NCBI GenBank assembly: GCA_018823135.1
Contig: JAHJJF010000094.1
Location: 1 to 42,208 of the forward strand
Source of the DNA: Pseudomonadota bacterium
GTDB lineage: Bacteria; Desulfobacterota; Desulfobulbia; Desulfobulbales; CALZHT01
Length of the DNA: 42,208 nt
Direction: 5' to 3'
The translations under genes and the position numbers were made by a program. Each line of letters starts with the position of its first letter. Within the stretch, counting starts at the first letter, position 1. The notes beneath the pieces are model-generated. The model had not been told where the DNA came from, made no database searches, and saw only the letters and a list, made by a program, of their open reading frames with translations. Positions 34,805 through 42,208 of this stretch are shown here, piece after piece.

Positions 34805-35195
34805 ATGCGCCCCGTTTCAGTCGATAGTTTGTCGGGATAATTTGATAATACTGTTTATATAGTAACGACAAGTGTTACTTATTGAAATAGCGTTTTTTTT
34901 CGGGCGGGCTGTGTAGATGATCAGTAAGTGTATTCAAGGGGTTAGGAGTCGAAGTTTATACCCCTTGTCGGTGCTTTCCTGCGATGCATGGCATCAATGT
35001 GGTTTTATTGCTATCTATTAAGGGTAAGGAGAATTTTGTTTGAAAGATTGCAAAAAAAAGGATGACCATCAGCTTTCAGCCGGAGCAGGTTATAGCGGGA
35101 AGGGCTATTTTTTTGAGGAGACTCGTGAAAGGTTTGAAATGCGAGGAGAACAGGCTCGTTTCCCTGGGATGCAACGAATCCGGATTACACAAAGT
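34805..35195. other. intergenic region between the phosphatase and rlmB genes
   Basis: These 391 bases contain the operator-like repeat below and a hairpin CAAGGGGT/ACCCCTTG (34935-34942, 34960-34967). They also contain a TTG-started frame (35040-35267) behind AAGGAG that overlaps rlmB. That frame has no recognised relative and is not accepted as a gene. No firm promoter was chosen. Confidence 0.4.
34861..34879. repeat. short inverted repeat upstream of the phosphatase operon
   Basis: AGTAAC (34861-34866) and GTTACT (34874-34879) flank GACAAGT, 57-75 bases before the phosphatase ATG. On the minus strand TTGTCG within it could serve as a -35 box for TATTAT 15 bases on. An operator role is suggested only by position. 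Confidence 0.35.
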
Positions 35196-36020
35196 TTATG
35201 CAATATGGGCGGATTTCTGCCGGATGATCTCAAAAAGAATTATTGCGGTGGCAACCGAGGCGTTTAATGATTCCACCGGGCCGGCCATGGGGATTGTAAT
35301 CAGAAAATCACACTGCTCTTTGACCAGCGGCCGGAGGCCTTTCTCCTCGCCGCCCATCACCAGACAGACCGGGCCGGAGAAATCGGTCTGATAAATCGAC
35401 TGCTGGTCGGACTTGTCAGCGCCGAAAATCCAGAAGCCCTGTTTTTTGAGAATCTGCAGGGTGCTGGGAAGATTGGTGACCTGGCAGATCTTGGAGTGAA
35501 CTATCGCCCCGGCGGAAACCTTTACAGTGGCGCCGGAAAGCGGTGCGGACCTGTCTTTTGGAATGATGATGCCGTCCACCCCGGCGGCAGTGGCCGAGCG
35601 GATGATGGCCCCGAGATTATGGGGGTCCTGGATGGAATCCAGGGCCAGCAGTATTTTTGACGCATGGGGCTTTGTGGTTTCGTGAATTATCGAATCAAGG
35701 GAAAGGGTTTCCATGGGCCAGATCCGGGCAATCACCCCCTGATGGTTCATTCGCTTGTTTTCGGTGAACAGCTCGGATTGCTCTTTGATGAGAACAGGAA
35801 TTTTCTGCTGGCCCGCAAGGCTGACTATTTGCTGGATTTTTTCCGAAGATGGCGGCGCATTAAGAATTATTTCCTTGACCGCCGAAGATTTCAGGCTGAT
35901 GAGTTCCATCACCGGATGGATTCCCCAGACCAAAGGATCATCGGCAGAGGTTTTTTTTGGGCCGGCAGCATTTCTGGATTGGTGTTTTCCTGGAACCGGT
36001 CGGTTGTTGGGTCTAGCCAT
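35196..36020 (-). CDS. rlmB: 23S rRNA (guanosine2251-2'-O)-methyltransferase RlmB-like (TrmH family)
   Basis: This 274-residue SPOUT methyltransferase has a basic low-complexity N-terminus (1-25), then 'LVWGIHPVMELISL' that begins the substrate-binding domain. The catalytic knot carries the three TrmH motifs: 'ALDSIQDPHNLGAIIRSATA', 'CLVMGGEEKGLRPLVKEQCD' and 'IPMAGPVESLNASVATAIIL'. It probably methylates G2251 of 23S rRNA; TrmH itself or a paralogue cannot be excluded. The start overlaps the gmk stop by 8 bases, so the two are coupled. Confidence 0.92.
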   Translation of the reverse strand: MARPNNRPVPGKHQSRNAAGPKKTSADDPLVWGIHPVMELISLKSSAVKEIILNAPPSSEKIQQIVSLAGQQKIPVLIKEQSELFTENKRMNHQGVIARIWPMETLSLDSIIHETTKPHASKILLALDSIQDPHNLGAIIRSATAAGVDGIIIPKDRSAPLSGATVKVSAGAIVHSKICQVTNLPSTLQILKKQGFWIFGADKSDQQSIYQTDFSGPVCLVMGGEEKGLRPLVKEQCDFLITIPMAGPVESLNASVATAIILFEIIRQKSAHIA

Positions 36021-36642
36021 TATTTTTGAGCTTCATGAGATCAAGGGGTTTTCCGTCTGCAGATCGTCTGTCTCTGCTCCGTTCGGCAATGATTATAAAA
36101 CGGAGCATGTCAGCGGCAGTGTCCAGGGAATCATTAACGATTACATGATCGAATTTATCCAGTTCGAGGATCTCACGTCGGGCATTGGCAAGCCTCAACG
36201 CAATGGTCTCGGGAGTATCGCTTGCCCGGTTTGTCAGCCGTTTTTCCAGCTCCTCCCAGGAAGGGGGAACGATAAAGATGCTAATGGTGTTTTTTTCAGA
36301 AGCGGTGATCTGGCTCGCGCCCTGGACATCAATATCCAGGACAATATCAATCCCGCGGGCCAGTTGCTCATGTACCTTCTGTCTGCTGGTACCGTAGAAA
36401 TTGCCATGTACCTCAGCCCATTCGAGAAATTCATTTTGCTCGCGCATGGCCAGAAAGGTTTCATGATCAATAAAAAAATAGTCTGTGCCGTTTTTTTCGC
36501 CTTTGCGCGCCAGCCTGGTTGTGTGAGACACCGAAAAGGCAATTTCCGGCAAAGAGGCAAAGGTTTTTTTAAGCAGGGTGGTCTTGCCGGTGCCGGAGGG
36601 TGCAGTTATGATGATCAGGTTGCCCTGGTTAGGCGTTTTCAT
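36013..36642 (-). CDS. gmk: guanylate kinase
   Basis: This 209-residue enzyme phosphorylates GMP to GDP. The P-loop [15 protein letters not shown] lies near the N-terminus (12-26). The GMP-binding region includes '[20 protein letters not shown]' and '[20 protein letters not shown]', followed by [10 protein letters not shown]. Length is normal. It overlaps remA by 14 bases and rlmB by 8, as part of a tightly packed run. The usual rpoZ gene, often next to gmk, is missing here and rlmB takes its place. Confidence 0.97.
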   Translation of the reverse strand: MKTPNQGNLIIITAPSGTGKTTLLKKTFASLPEIAFSVSHTTRLARKGEKNGTDYFFIDHETFLAMREQNEFLEWAEVHGNFYGTSRQKVHEQLARGIDIVLDIDVQGASQITASEKNTISIFIVPPSWEELEKRLTNRASDTPETIALRLANARREILELDKFDHVIVNDSLDTAADMLRFIIIAERSRDRRSADGKPLDLMKLKNNG

Positions 36643-36898
36643 CGCTGCTTGAGTCGTGCAAGGGCATGAACCGCATGGTAATGGTTTCGGGTTGTACAGA
36701 GGAAAGAATCACATGATCGCTGTCCATGATCAAAATGGACCTGGTTCTTCTGCCTTCGGTAACATCAATGAGTTTTTTTTCCTGCTTTGCGCGGTCCCGC
36801 AACTTTTTCATGGGAGAGGATTTCGGGTTGACAACCGCGAGAACTCTGCTTGCTACCACCGCGTTTCCAAAGCCAATGTTGATGAGTCGGGTATTCAT
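36629..36898 (-). CDS. remA: RemA/DUF370 family regulator
   Basis: This 89-residue protein matches the RemA family, with '[20 protein letters not shown]' at 5-24 and '[20 protein letters not shown]' at 51-70. In Bacillus RemA binds DNA and activates matrix genes. Outside Firmicutes it is mostly found between yicC and gmk, as here, and its role is not settled. A CAAGGAAAAG ribosome site lies before the ATG. The C-terminal tail (HDSSSDENA) overlaps the gmk start. Confidence 0.94.
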   Translation of the reverse strand: MNTRLINIGFGNAVVASRVLAVVNPKSSPMKKLRDRAKQEKKLIDVTEGRRTRSILIMDSDHVILSSVQPETITMRFMPLHDSSSDENA

Positions 36899-36976
36899 AT
36901 CTTTTCCTTGAATGAGAACTGATTATCTTAACAATAATTGCAGTATTATTGTTATTACGGGCACCAAAAGCAAGGG

Positions 36977-37861
36977 TTATTCGATGTTCTGGACCTGTTC
37001 GCGTAATTTTTCAACATTATTTTTAAGATCAACCGTCTTGTGCGCCATTGGGGCATCGCTGATTTTCGAGGCGATGGTGTTGACCTCGCGGAGGAATTCC
37101 TGCAGCAGAAAATCAAGCCTTCTGCCCACCGGCTCATCCAGATCCATGAACAGGGTGAACTGTTGAATGTGGCTCCGGAGACGGGTTATCTCTTCAGTGA
37201 CATCGGTCTTGTCAATGAGAATGGCAATTTCCTGGGCCAGTCGCGCCGGATCAATGTTGATGCCGTTGAGCAAATTATCCAGCCGTTCCTTGAACAATAT
37301 TCCTTTCTTTTCGATCAGGGCGGGAACGGAAAGATTGATTTCTTCGACGGTTTCGGAGATGCTCCCAAGCAGGCCGAGAAGTTCGGCTTTCAGGGATTTT
37401 CCTTCTGCCTGACGCATTTTCATGCCTTCGTTCAAGGCATCGGTAAGCGCTTTACTGATGTTTTGCCAGACCTCGTCAAGGTTCTCCTCGACATCCCTTG
37501 GGGAGATAATGTCCTTGTATCCGAAAAGCATGTTCAGGTCCGGTTCTCCCGTCAGTTTCAGGGCATTCTTGATTGTTTTAAGGCAGTTGTAATATTCTCT
37601 GGCCAGCTGAATGTTCGGCTCAAGATGTACCGTGTCGGTCTGGACACCTGAAAAATTGACAGATACCTCGATCCTGCCCCTGGAGTAAAATTGCGAAATA
37701 AGTTTTTTGATACGCTCTTCAAGGCCTGAATATTTACGGGCAATTTTTATGATGATATCGCTGTAGCGATGATTCACCGAGCGGATCTCAATCGTCCATG
37801 TTCTGTCGTTTTCCGTGCATTCACCGCGGCCAAAGGAAGTCATGCTGAGGGGTTGGGTCAT
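36977..37861 (-). CDS. yicC: YicC/YloC family endoribonuclease
   Basis: This 294-residue protein starts with the family's typical 'MTSFGRGE' and 'EIRSVNHRYSDIIIKIAR' (YicC N-terminal domain, about 5-160). It ends with the DUF1732 domain (about 205-294, 'RRLDFLLQEFLREVNTIASK', then MAHKTVDLKNNVEKLREQVQN in pieces). YicC-like proteins cleave RNA in E. coli; the target here is unknown. The start overlaps the rfaE1 stop by 4 bases (ATGA), so the genes are translationally coupled. remA follows 78 bases later. Confidence 0.95.
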   Translation of the reverse strand: MTQPLSMTSFGRGECTENDRTWTIEIRSVNHRYSDIIIKIARKYSGLEERIKKLISQFYSRGRIEVSVNFSGVQTDTVHLEPNIQLAREYYNCLKTIKNALKLTGEPDLNMLFGYKDIISPRDVEENLDEVWQNISKALTDALNEGMKMRQAEGKSLKAELLGLLGSISETVEEINLSVPALIEKKGILFKERLDNLLNGINIDPARLAQEIAILIDKTDVTEEITRLRSHIQQFTLFMDLDEPVGRRLDFLLQEFLREVNTIASKISDAPMAHKTVDLKNNVEKLREQVQNIE

Positions 37862-38853
37862 TTTATGGTCTCCAGGAGTTCATCGGTGCTTGCGGTTGCC
37901 GTGCCGACCTTGCCGACCACTATTCCCGCGGCATAATTTGCCAGGGTTGCAGCATCGGCACAGGTCATGCCGGACGCCAGGCCCAACGCCAGGGTGGCGA
38001 TTACCGTATCCCCTGCACCGGTGACATCATAGACTTCTTTGGCAACCGTGGGGATTGAAAACAGTTCTTTGCCTTTTTCCATGAGCGCCATTCCCGCTTC
38101 ACCGCGGGTGATGAGCACGGCCTGGCAATTAAAGGTGTTGAGGAGATTATCGGCGGCGCGCATGAGGCTTTCATTGTCCTCAATGGCGACACCGGACATG
38201 AGTTCCGCTTCATGGTTGTTCGGGGTGATAATTGTTACATCCTTGAAAAGCTCGGGCCTTCCGGGTTTTGGATCGACAATCAGCGGAATGGGCTTTCGGC
38301 ATTTTTTTAACCGGGCCTGGAGTTGAGTCATGATTTCGTCGTTGATCATCCCCTTGTTGTAATCGGAGATAATTACCGCATCAAATTCCTCAAGATGGTC
38401 TTCAATGAATGCGCATAATTTCTGCGTGTCAGCGGCATTGGGCTTGCCGGTCTTTTCACGGTCGAAGCGGACCACCTGCTGGCTCTGGGCGATGATCCGC
38501 GTTTTCTTTGTCGTGGGGCGATCATCGGTTCTGATGATGCCGTTTATCGGCGAAGAAAGATCATCAAGAAGGCCTAATAGGTTATCGCCCATTATATCGG
38601 TGCCGATAATCCCGCAAAGGCTGCCTCTGCCGCCAAGTGCATAGAGATTATTTAGAACATTGGCCGAGCCGCCCAGCAGAAGATTTTCGCGGGTCACATT
38701 GACAACCGGCACCGGCGCCTCGGGAGATATTCTCGAAACCGATCCCCAGATGAAATGATCAATGATAATGTCACCTATGACAAGTATCCGCTGATTCTTG
38801 AAGGAAGAAATCCCCTCAAGAAGTTTTGTTCGTGTTTTTGAAGTCAACGACAT
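37858..38853 (-). CDS. rfaE1: D-glycero-beta-D-manno-heptose-7-phosphate kinase (HldE/RfaE1 kinase domain)
   Basis: This 331-residue PfkB/ribokinase-type enzyme phosphorylates heptose-7-phosphate for LPS core heptose. The N-terminal 'VIGDIIIDHFIWGSVSRISP' and 'EAPVPVV' match RfaE. GGSANVLNNLYALGG, DYNKGM and the C-terminal anion hole 'VYDVTGAGDTVIATLALGLA' are present. The cytidylyltransferase domain of fused HldE is missing, so this is the split kinase. The AGGAG site is only 1 base before the ATG at 38853 but 7 before a TTG at 38847, so translation may really begin at TTG, two codons later. Confidence 0.93.
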   Translation of the reverse strand: MSLTSKTRTKLLEGISSFKNQRILVIGDIIIDHFIWGSVSRISPEAPVPVVNVTRENLLLGGSANVLNNLYALGGRGSLCGIIGTDIMGDNLLGLLDDLSSPINGIIRTDDRPTTKKTRIIAQSQQVVRFDREKTGKPNAADTQKLCAFIEDHLEEFDAVIISDYNKGMINDEIMTQLQARLKKCRKPIPLIVDPKPGRPELFKDVTIITPNNHEAELMSGVAIEDNESLMRAADNLLNTFNCQAVLITRGEAGMALMEKGKELFSIPTVAKEVYDVTGAGDTVIATLALGLASGMTCADAATLANYAAGIVVGKVGTATASTDELLETIK

Positions 38854-38969
38854 GCTCCTGTGATTTTTATATGAAAAGTCTCCATTGTTCGAACTGTCTT
38901 CAGGGTATGGGGATGAGTCGACTCTTTATGACCGTTTTACAGAAATCATGCAATGGAATGAATTTTTTT

Positions 38970-40502
38970 TTAACCCTTTGCTTCGAGCCGGTATTTGTTA
39001 ATCGTTTCATGAAAAGTTATTGCTGTTTTTACTGCCAGAGCAGAGATTTGTTCCGGTGTCAGGGTTTCAGGCTTTAACACCGGGATGACGGTGGTTGCGG
39101 CATGCTCGCCCTCAGGATGCCAGCGGGCCATGAAACGTTCATTGGGTATGCCCGCAAAAGTGGTAACCGCCGGAATGCCGAGTGCTGCTGCAAGGTGCTG
39201 GCAGCAGGAATCATATCCGAAAAAACCGTCGGAGCCGCTGATCAGGGCGCCGATTGCGCCGACTGAGCCGCGAAAGCCGATTATTCCGTGGGTGAAAGGG
39301 ATAATTTTTTCTGCAAGTTCCGATTCAGTCATGAAAATCTGTGGGATTGATTGTTTCGCCGCCCTGGCGAGAAAGTTCGAGACCCGTTCCTTGCTCAGAG
39401 GACTGCTGCCGGAATCAAGTATTATGATCGTGTTATTTCTTTGCAGAAGGGAGAAGATCAGTTGTTCTTCAAAGCTGTCCGATATTCTTTTTCCTTCATT
39501 CCGGCCTACTCCGAAATTGATTGTAATTTTAAGAAGTTCCGGAGAGAATTGCTTGAAAAAAGTGGTGGTGTGGGTGATATGCTTTTCCTGAAAAGAGACA
39601 CTGGGAAAGCAATGCGCTTGGTCGCCGATCACCTTGTCCAGCCATAGGTTGGTCAAGGCTGCCAGTGAAGGATTTTCACCCTCACGGGGGGTGGCCCGTG
39701 AAGGGAAAAGGAAGGTATTTTCCTCTTTGACCAGCGGCAGCAGACCTAATTGTGATAAGCGGGAATCCGGGTCGAAAAGCAACGTGTCTCCGGTGTCGGC
39801 AAGAGGATGCAGGTCATTGATTTTCTTGTATACCTCAAACCAGGCAAAGGTTCTTTCCGCAAGAGAGCCGTAGCGTTTATATTCAGGCTCGGCAAAGCTT
39901 ACGTTGGGAAATCCTGAAAAAATTTCTCTGAGATGATCCGGCCCGACTAAAATTTTTTCCGCCTGCGGAAAAGTCTGGATAAGTCTTTTGAGAATAATGC
40001 TGGTTATGGCAATATCGGCGCCGATGGTGACTCTGGAAAGGATGAATATTCTTTTGGGTGATTTTGCCGAGGCACCAAGGATGGACTCGTTACGACGGAT
40101 TCGATTGTACCGGGCAATTATTTTTTCTCTGGAGTTCAGGTCAAGTTTTTCAAGAAGGGCATTGAGCTGGGAATACGCTTTTAACGAGGCGACAAAGAAA
40201 AGTATTCTTGCCAGGACTTCATTGCAGATCTTGATTCCCCGATCACTGAAGTCATCGCAAAGGCCTTCGATAATCCTGCCGTAGATGGCGGTGTTGGCGG
40301 CTTCGGCAACATCCTGGTTTTCTGCAGTTGCCATTTCACAGAGAAGGTCGATAAAACGCAGATCGAATTTTTCTGCTGAAGAAATATCCGCGATAAATGT
40401 ATCGGCAATATCCCTGCACAGCAGCCTGGGGGCGAGCGTTGCCGGAATGTTTTGTTTCTGCATGAGCGCCAGCCGGTTTTGTTGAGCGGTAATGAAATCC
40501 AT
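38970..40502 (-). CDS. GT9-like (heptosyltransferase-type) glycosyltransferase
   Basis: This 510-residue protein has an N-terminal helical region of about 145 residues without a clear relative. A GT-B type glycosyltransferase part follows, beginning near 'RIFILSRVTIGADIAITSII' (about 149-168). The C-terminal motif 'GYDSCCQHLAAALGIP' (429-444) corresponds to the DSG..H.A.ALG motif of family 9 heptosyltransferases. Usual GT9 length is about 350, so the N-terminal part is extra. A role in LPS core or O-antigen assembly is inferred from the family and from rfaE1, whose start lies 116 bases downstream. Substrate is unknown. No Shine-Dalgarno is evident. Confidence 0.78.
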   Translation of the reverse strand: MDFITAQQNRLALMQKQNIPATLAPRLLCRDIADTFIADISSAEKFDLRFIDLLCEMATAENQDVAEAANTAIYGRIIEGLCDDFSDRGIKICNEVLARILFFVASLKAYSQLNALLEKLDLNSREKIIARYNRIRRNESILGASAKSPKRIFILSRVTIGADIAITSIILKRLIQTFPQAEKILVGPDHLREIFSGFPNVSFAEPEYKRYGSLAERTFAWFEVYKKINDLHPLADTGDTLLFDPDSRLSQLGLLPLVKEENTFLFPSRATPREGENPSLAALTNLWLDKVIGDQAHCFPSVSFQEKHITHTTTFFKQFSPELLKITINFGVGRNEGKRISDSFEEQLIFSLLQRNNTIIILDSGSSPLSKERVSNFLARAAKQSIPQIFMTESELAEKIIPFTHGIIGFRGSVGAIGALISGSDGFFGYDSCCQHLAAALGIPAVTTFAGIPNERFMARWHPEGEHAATTVIPVLKPETLTPEQISALAVKTAITFHETINKYRLEAKG

Positions 40503-40865
40503 CGTATCCAGAAAAATAATCAGCGAGAGGGTTTGCAGTTCTACGATCTACTATGGGAGGAGTCGTTGTTGATGGCGTTTTCGGGTTGTATTTCCATAAA
40601 GAAATCTGACAATTGGTGAGAATTTTTAAGAGTATACCTTTTTGATTCAAGCCCGGCAAGGGAATGGATGCCTACTCCACAAAAAAAATTACTGAATAAT
40701 TTCTCGTTCCTGTAGTATGATTTGTGTGGTGTGAAGTTTTTCTGAAAGGGTGAAGAATCTGCCGTTTAATCAGCGTTTACAGACCGGCTGCAATGTTGCT
40801 ACCGATGAATTTTTCATTCCATGAAAGGTTGATGTATTCAACAGGATCAGGTTTGAAGGGGCTTT
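40503..40865. other. divergent intergenic region before the HD-GYP gene
   Basis: These 363 bases separate the glycosyltransferase start (minus) from the response regulator (plus). The region contains a weak candidate -10 (TAGTATGAT near 40713) and an AAGGGG ribosome site just before 40866. Nothing else is recognised. Confidence 0.4.
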
Positions 40866-41846
40866 ATGAATAAAAAAGTTCTGTTCGTCGATGATGATCC
40901 CTCGATTCTAAAAGCAATCGATCGCCTGTTCCTTGATGCAGATATTGAAATCCTCAAGGCGGAAGACGCCAAAAAAGCTCTGAAGATTATTCAGGATCAA
41001 ATTGTCGCAGTAATCTTTTCAGACAATATCATGCCGGGCATGCATGGTATTCATCTTTTATCCATGGTCAGAGATATTTCGCCTGATACGGTGCGGATAC
41101 TGATGACCGGTTATGTGGATCTGCAGACCGCCATATCAGCGGTTAATGACGGAGAGATTTTCAAGTTCATTGTCAAGCCGTGGAATAACGATTCCTTTGT
41201 CCAGACCGCGGTAGAAGCTCTTGAACGGTATAAGCTTACCCAATCCTTGAAACGCGCCGATGTCCCGGCGCTTCGCTCCCTTGCCCAGACTATCGAGCTC
41301 AAAGACAATTATACCAGCGGTCATTGCGACCGGGTGGCAGCCTTTGCGCAGCTCATCTCCGAGGCCTTGGGTTTATCCGAGGAGCTTCAGGAATATATCA
41401 AACATGGCGCCTGGTTGCATGATTGTGGTAAAATCGGGGTCCAGGAGGCGATACTGAACAGCAATTCCAAGCTGGAAGACCGCGAATGGGAGGTGGTCCG
41501 CAAGCATCCCATCTGGGGCGCCGACGTTGTAACTCTTGCCGAGCTTAATCCGGTGATTGTCAATATTGTTCATTATCATCATGAGCGGTATGACGGCAAA
41601 GGGTACCCGGCCGGACTCAAGGGCAAAGATATTCCTCTGGAGGCAAGGATTGTTGCGGTGGCGGATGTGTTTGACGCGATAACCACCAACAGGTCTTACC
41701 GGAATCAGCGACCGGTGGAGAAAGCCGTGGACATTCTGCTGGCTGAAAAGGGCACGCAGTTTGATGCAGAACTTGTTGATATCTTTATTAAAAATCTTGA
41801 CAAGGTGCGTAATCTCATAGGGAAAGAAGCGGTTTCACTGAAATAA
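40866..41846 (+). CDS. RpfG-like response regulator with HD-GYP phosphodiesterase domain
   Basis: This 326-residue protein has a canonical receiver domain (about 3-120: acidic D9-D11, phosphoacceptor D53, T81, K104-P105). An HD-GYP domain follows (about 135-315) with H185-D186 (LHDCGKIG), H214, and [13 protein letters not shown] at 238-250 including the GYP triplet. All catalytic motifs are intact, so it should hydrolyse c-di-GMP or a related dinucleotide upon phosphorylation. An AAGGGG ribosome site precedes the ATG. The downstream kinase-like frame begins 1 base after its stop and would be the natural partner. Confidence 0.96.
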   Translation: MNKKVLFVDDDPSILKAIDRLFLDADIEILKAEDAKKALKIIQDQIVAVIFSDNIMPGMHGIHLLSMVRDISPDTVRILMTGYVDLQTAISAVNDGEIFKFIVKPWNNDSFVQTAVEALERYKLTQSLKRADVPALRSLAQTIELKDNYTSGHCDRVAAFAQLISEALGLSEELQEYIKHGAWLHDCGKIGVQEAILNSNSKLEDREWEVVRKHPIWGADVVTLAELNPVIVNIVHYHHERYDGKGYPAGLKGKDIPLEARIVAVADVFDAITTNRSYRNQRPVEKAVDILLAEKGTQFDAELVDIFIKNLDKVRNLIGKEAVSLK

Positions 41847-41847
41847 A

Positions 41848-42208
41848 ATGAAGAAGACCCCTCAAGCGAATCTTGAAACAATTGTAAACAGCATCCAGGA
41901 TCCGGTGATTGTCATCAGGCCTGATCTTTCTATTTCTTATATGAATGATGTGACCGCGACCATCAATGTGAAAAAACTTCGGGAAGAGCGAGAACAACTA
42001 GTCGCGGCCCGGAAGGAACTTGCCGGCAAGCATGAGGAGTTGACCCGGATTTTCAAGCACGTTGAGAGAGCCACAAAGGAAGCGGGCAAGGGCACCGGCC
42101 TGGGTTTGAGCATTGTTTACGATATCGTCAAAAAGAATCATAACGGCGAGATTATCGTCCAGAGTGAGCTTGGCAAGGGAACTGTTTTTACCATATCAAT
42201 ACCGGTTG
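41848..42208 (+). CDS. histidine kinase remnant with in-frame internal deletions (runs off right edge)
   Basis: The frame is open for 120 codons to the window end. It starts like a PAS domain (residues 9-34, '[14 protein letters not shown]' then SYMND) but then jumps to what is normally the PAS end and linker ([14 protein letters not shown], '[14 protein letters not shown]', to about 75). It jumps again directly to the ATPase G2 box ([12 protein letters not shown] at 77-88) and the kinase C-terminus. The PAS core, the His-containing dimerisation domain, and the N and G1 boxes are absent, so kinase activity is not expected. No stop codon disrupts it. It may be a decayed gene kept in frame or an assembly artefact. 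The 1-base gap to the HD-GYP gene suggests it was the cognate kinase. Confidence 0.7.
   Translation, partial: MKKTPQANLETIVNSIQDPVIVIRPDLSISYMNDVTATINVKKLREEREQLVAARKELAGKHEELTRIFKHVERATKEAGKGTGLGLSIVYDIVKKNHNGEIIVQSELGKGTVFTISIPV

Noticed and set aside
35040-35267. 75-codon TTG-started frame behind AAGGAG
   Set aside because: The ribosome-like site is tempting, but the frame overlaps the rlmB 3' end, has no known relative and a competing frame is equally open.
35755-36669. 304-codon plus-strand frame opposite gmk and rlmB
   Set aside because: Both opposite-strand genes are unambiguous and the frame has no recognisable protein features.
1-42208. tRNA, rRNA, CRISPR or insertion sequence
   Set aside because: No T-arm-like patterns with a matching acceptor stem, no spaced repeats and no transposase or integrase motifs were seen.

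Overview
The window looks like a chromosomal segment of a Gram-negative, probably anaerobic or microaerobic deltaproteobacterium (Desulfobacterota, most likely near the Desulfobulbales). The basis is a cytochrome c3-type tetrahaem protein beside ResB/ResC maturation genes, a MucR/Ros-type zinc-finger regulator, many HDOD/HD-GYP/GGDEF signalling proteins, cysteine-rich 'two-CW' modules, LPS heptose and outer-membrane genes (rfaE1, lolA, TamB-like), and the yicC-remA-gmk gene order. This placement is inferred from gene content; no rRNA or tRNA gene is visible and no database search was possible. No insertion sequence, phage, CRISPR array or integrase was seen.

Layout. 1-4652 (minus): truncated TamB/AsmA-like protein, M48 metalloprotease and LemA. 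5213-8019 (minus): terminator, four-haem cytochrome, and the cytochrome c maturation pair resC/ccsA and resB. 8529-8723 (plus): rpmB. 8828-13890 (minus): ispG, proS and relA as an apparent operon. 14172-15601 (plus): DUF2065 membrane protein and queA, then a convergent small cysteine protein. 16145-17205: a two-CW cysteine-rich protein convergent with an FmdB zinc ribbon across a bidirectional terminator. 17590-19833 (plus): a second-messenger style group (HD-GYP N-terminal-like protein, HDOD protein, pseudo-receiver/GGDEF protein). 20475-20939: MucR-like regulator flanked by two long gene-poor spacers. 21557-24907 (plus): murI, lolA and a B12-type radical SAM protein. 25171-26889 (plus): cobU and cobD for cobalamin. 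26937-28874 (plus): YfcE-like phosphoesterase and a four-domain S1 protein.

28969-34804 (minus) holds the most distinctive group. A 1033-residue membrane sensor has a periplasmic CxxCH haem motif, HAMP, PAS domains, a PP2C/SpoIIE phosphatase and an RsbW-like kinase in one chain. It is followed by a STAS antagonist and then by a chemoreceptor with two periplasmic zinc-binding CZB domains and a C-terminal two-CW module. This reads as a self-contained partner-switching circuit coupled to taxis. 35196-38853 (minus): rfaE1-yicC-remA-gmk-rlmB housekeeping run with overlapping genes, preceded by a GT9-like glycosyltransferase (38970-40502). 40866-42208 (plus): an RpfG-like HD-GYP response regulator followed by a histidine kinase that appears to have lost most of its internal domains in frame.

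Several intergenic inverted repeats are perfect or nearly so (4677-4715, 8478-8502, 14015-14049, 20190-20215, 28899-28950). One repeat block (12758-12831) runs into ispG and supplies its last codons. RelA has lost the HD-pair aspartate of its hydrolase site.
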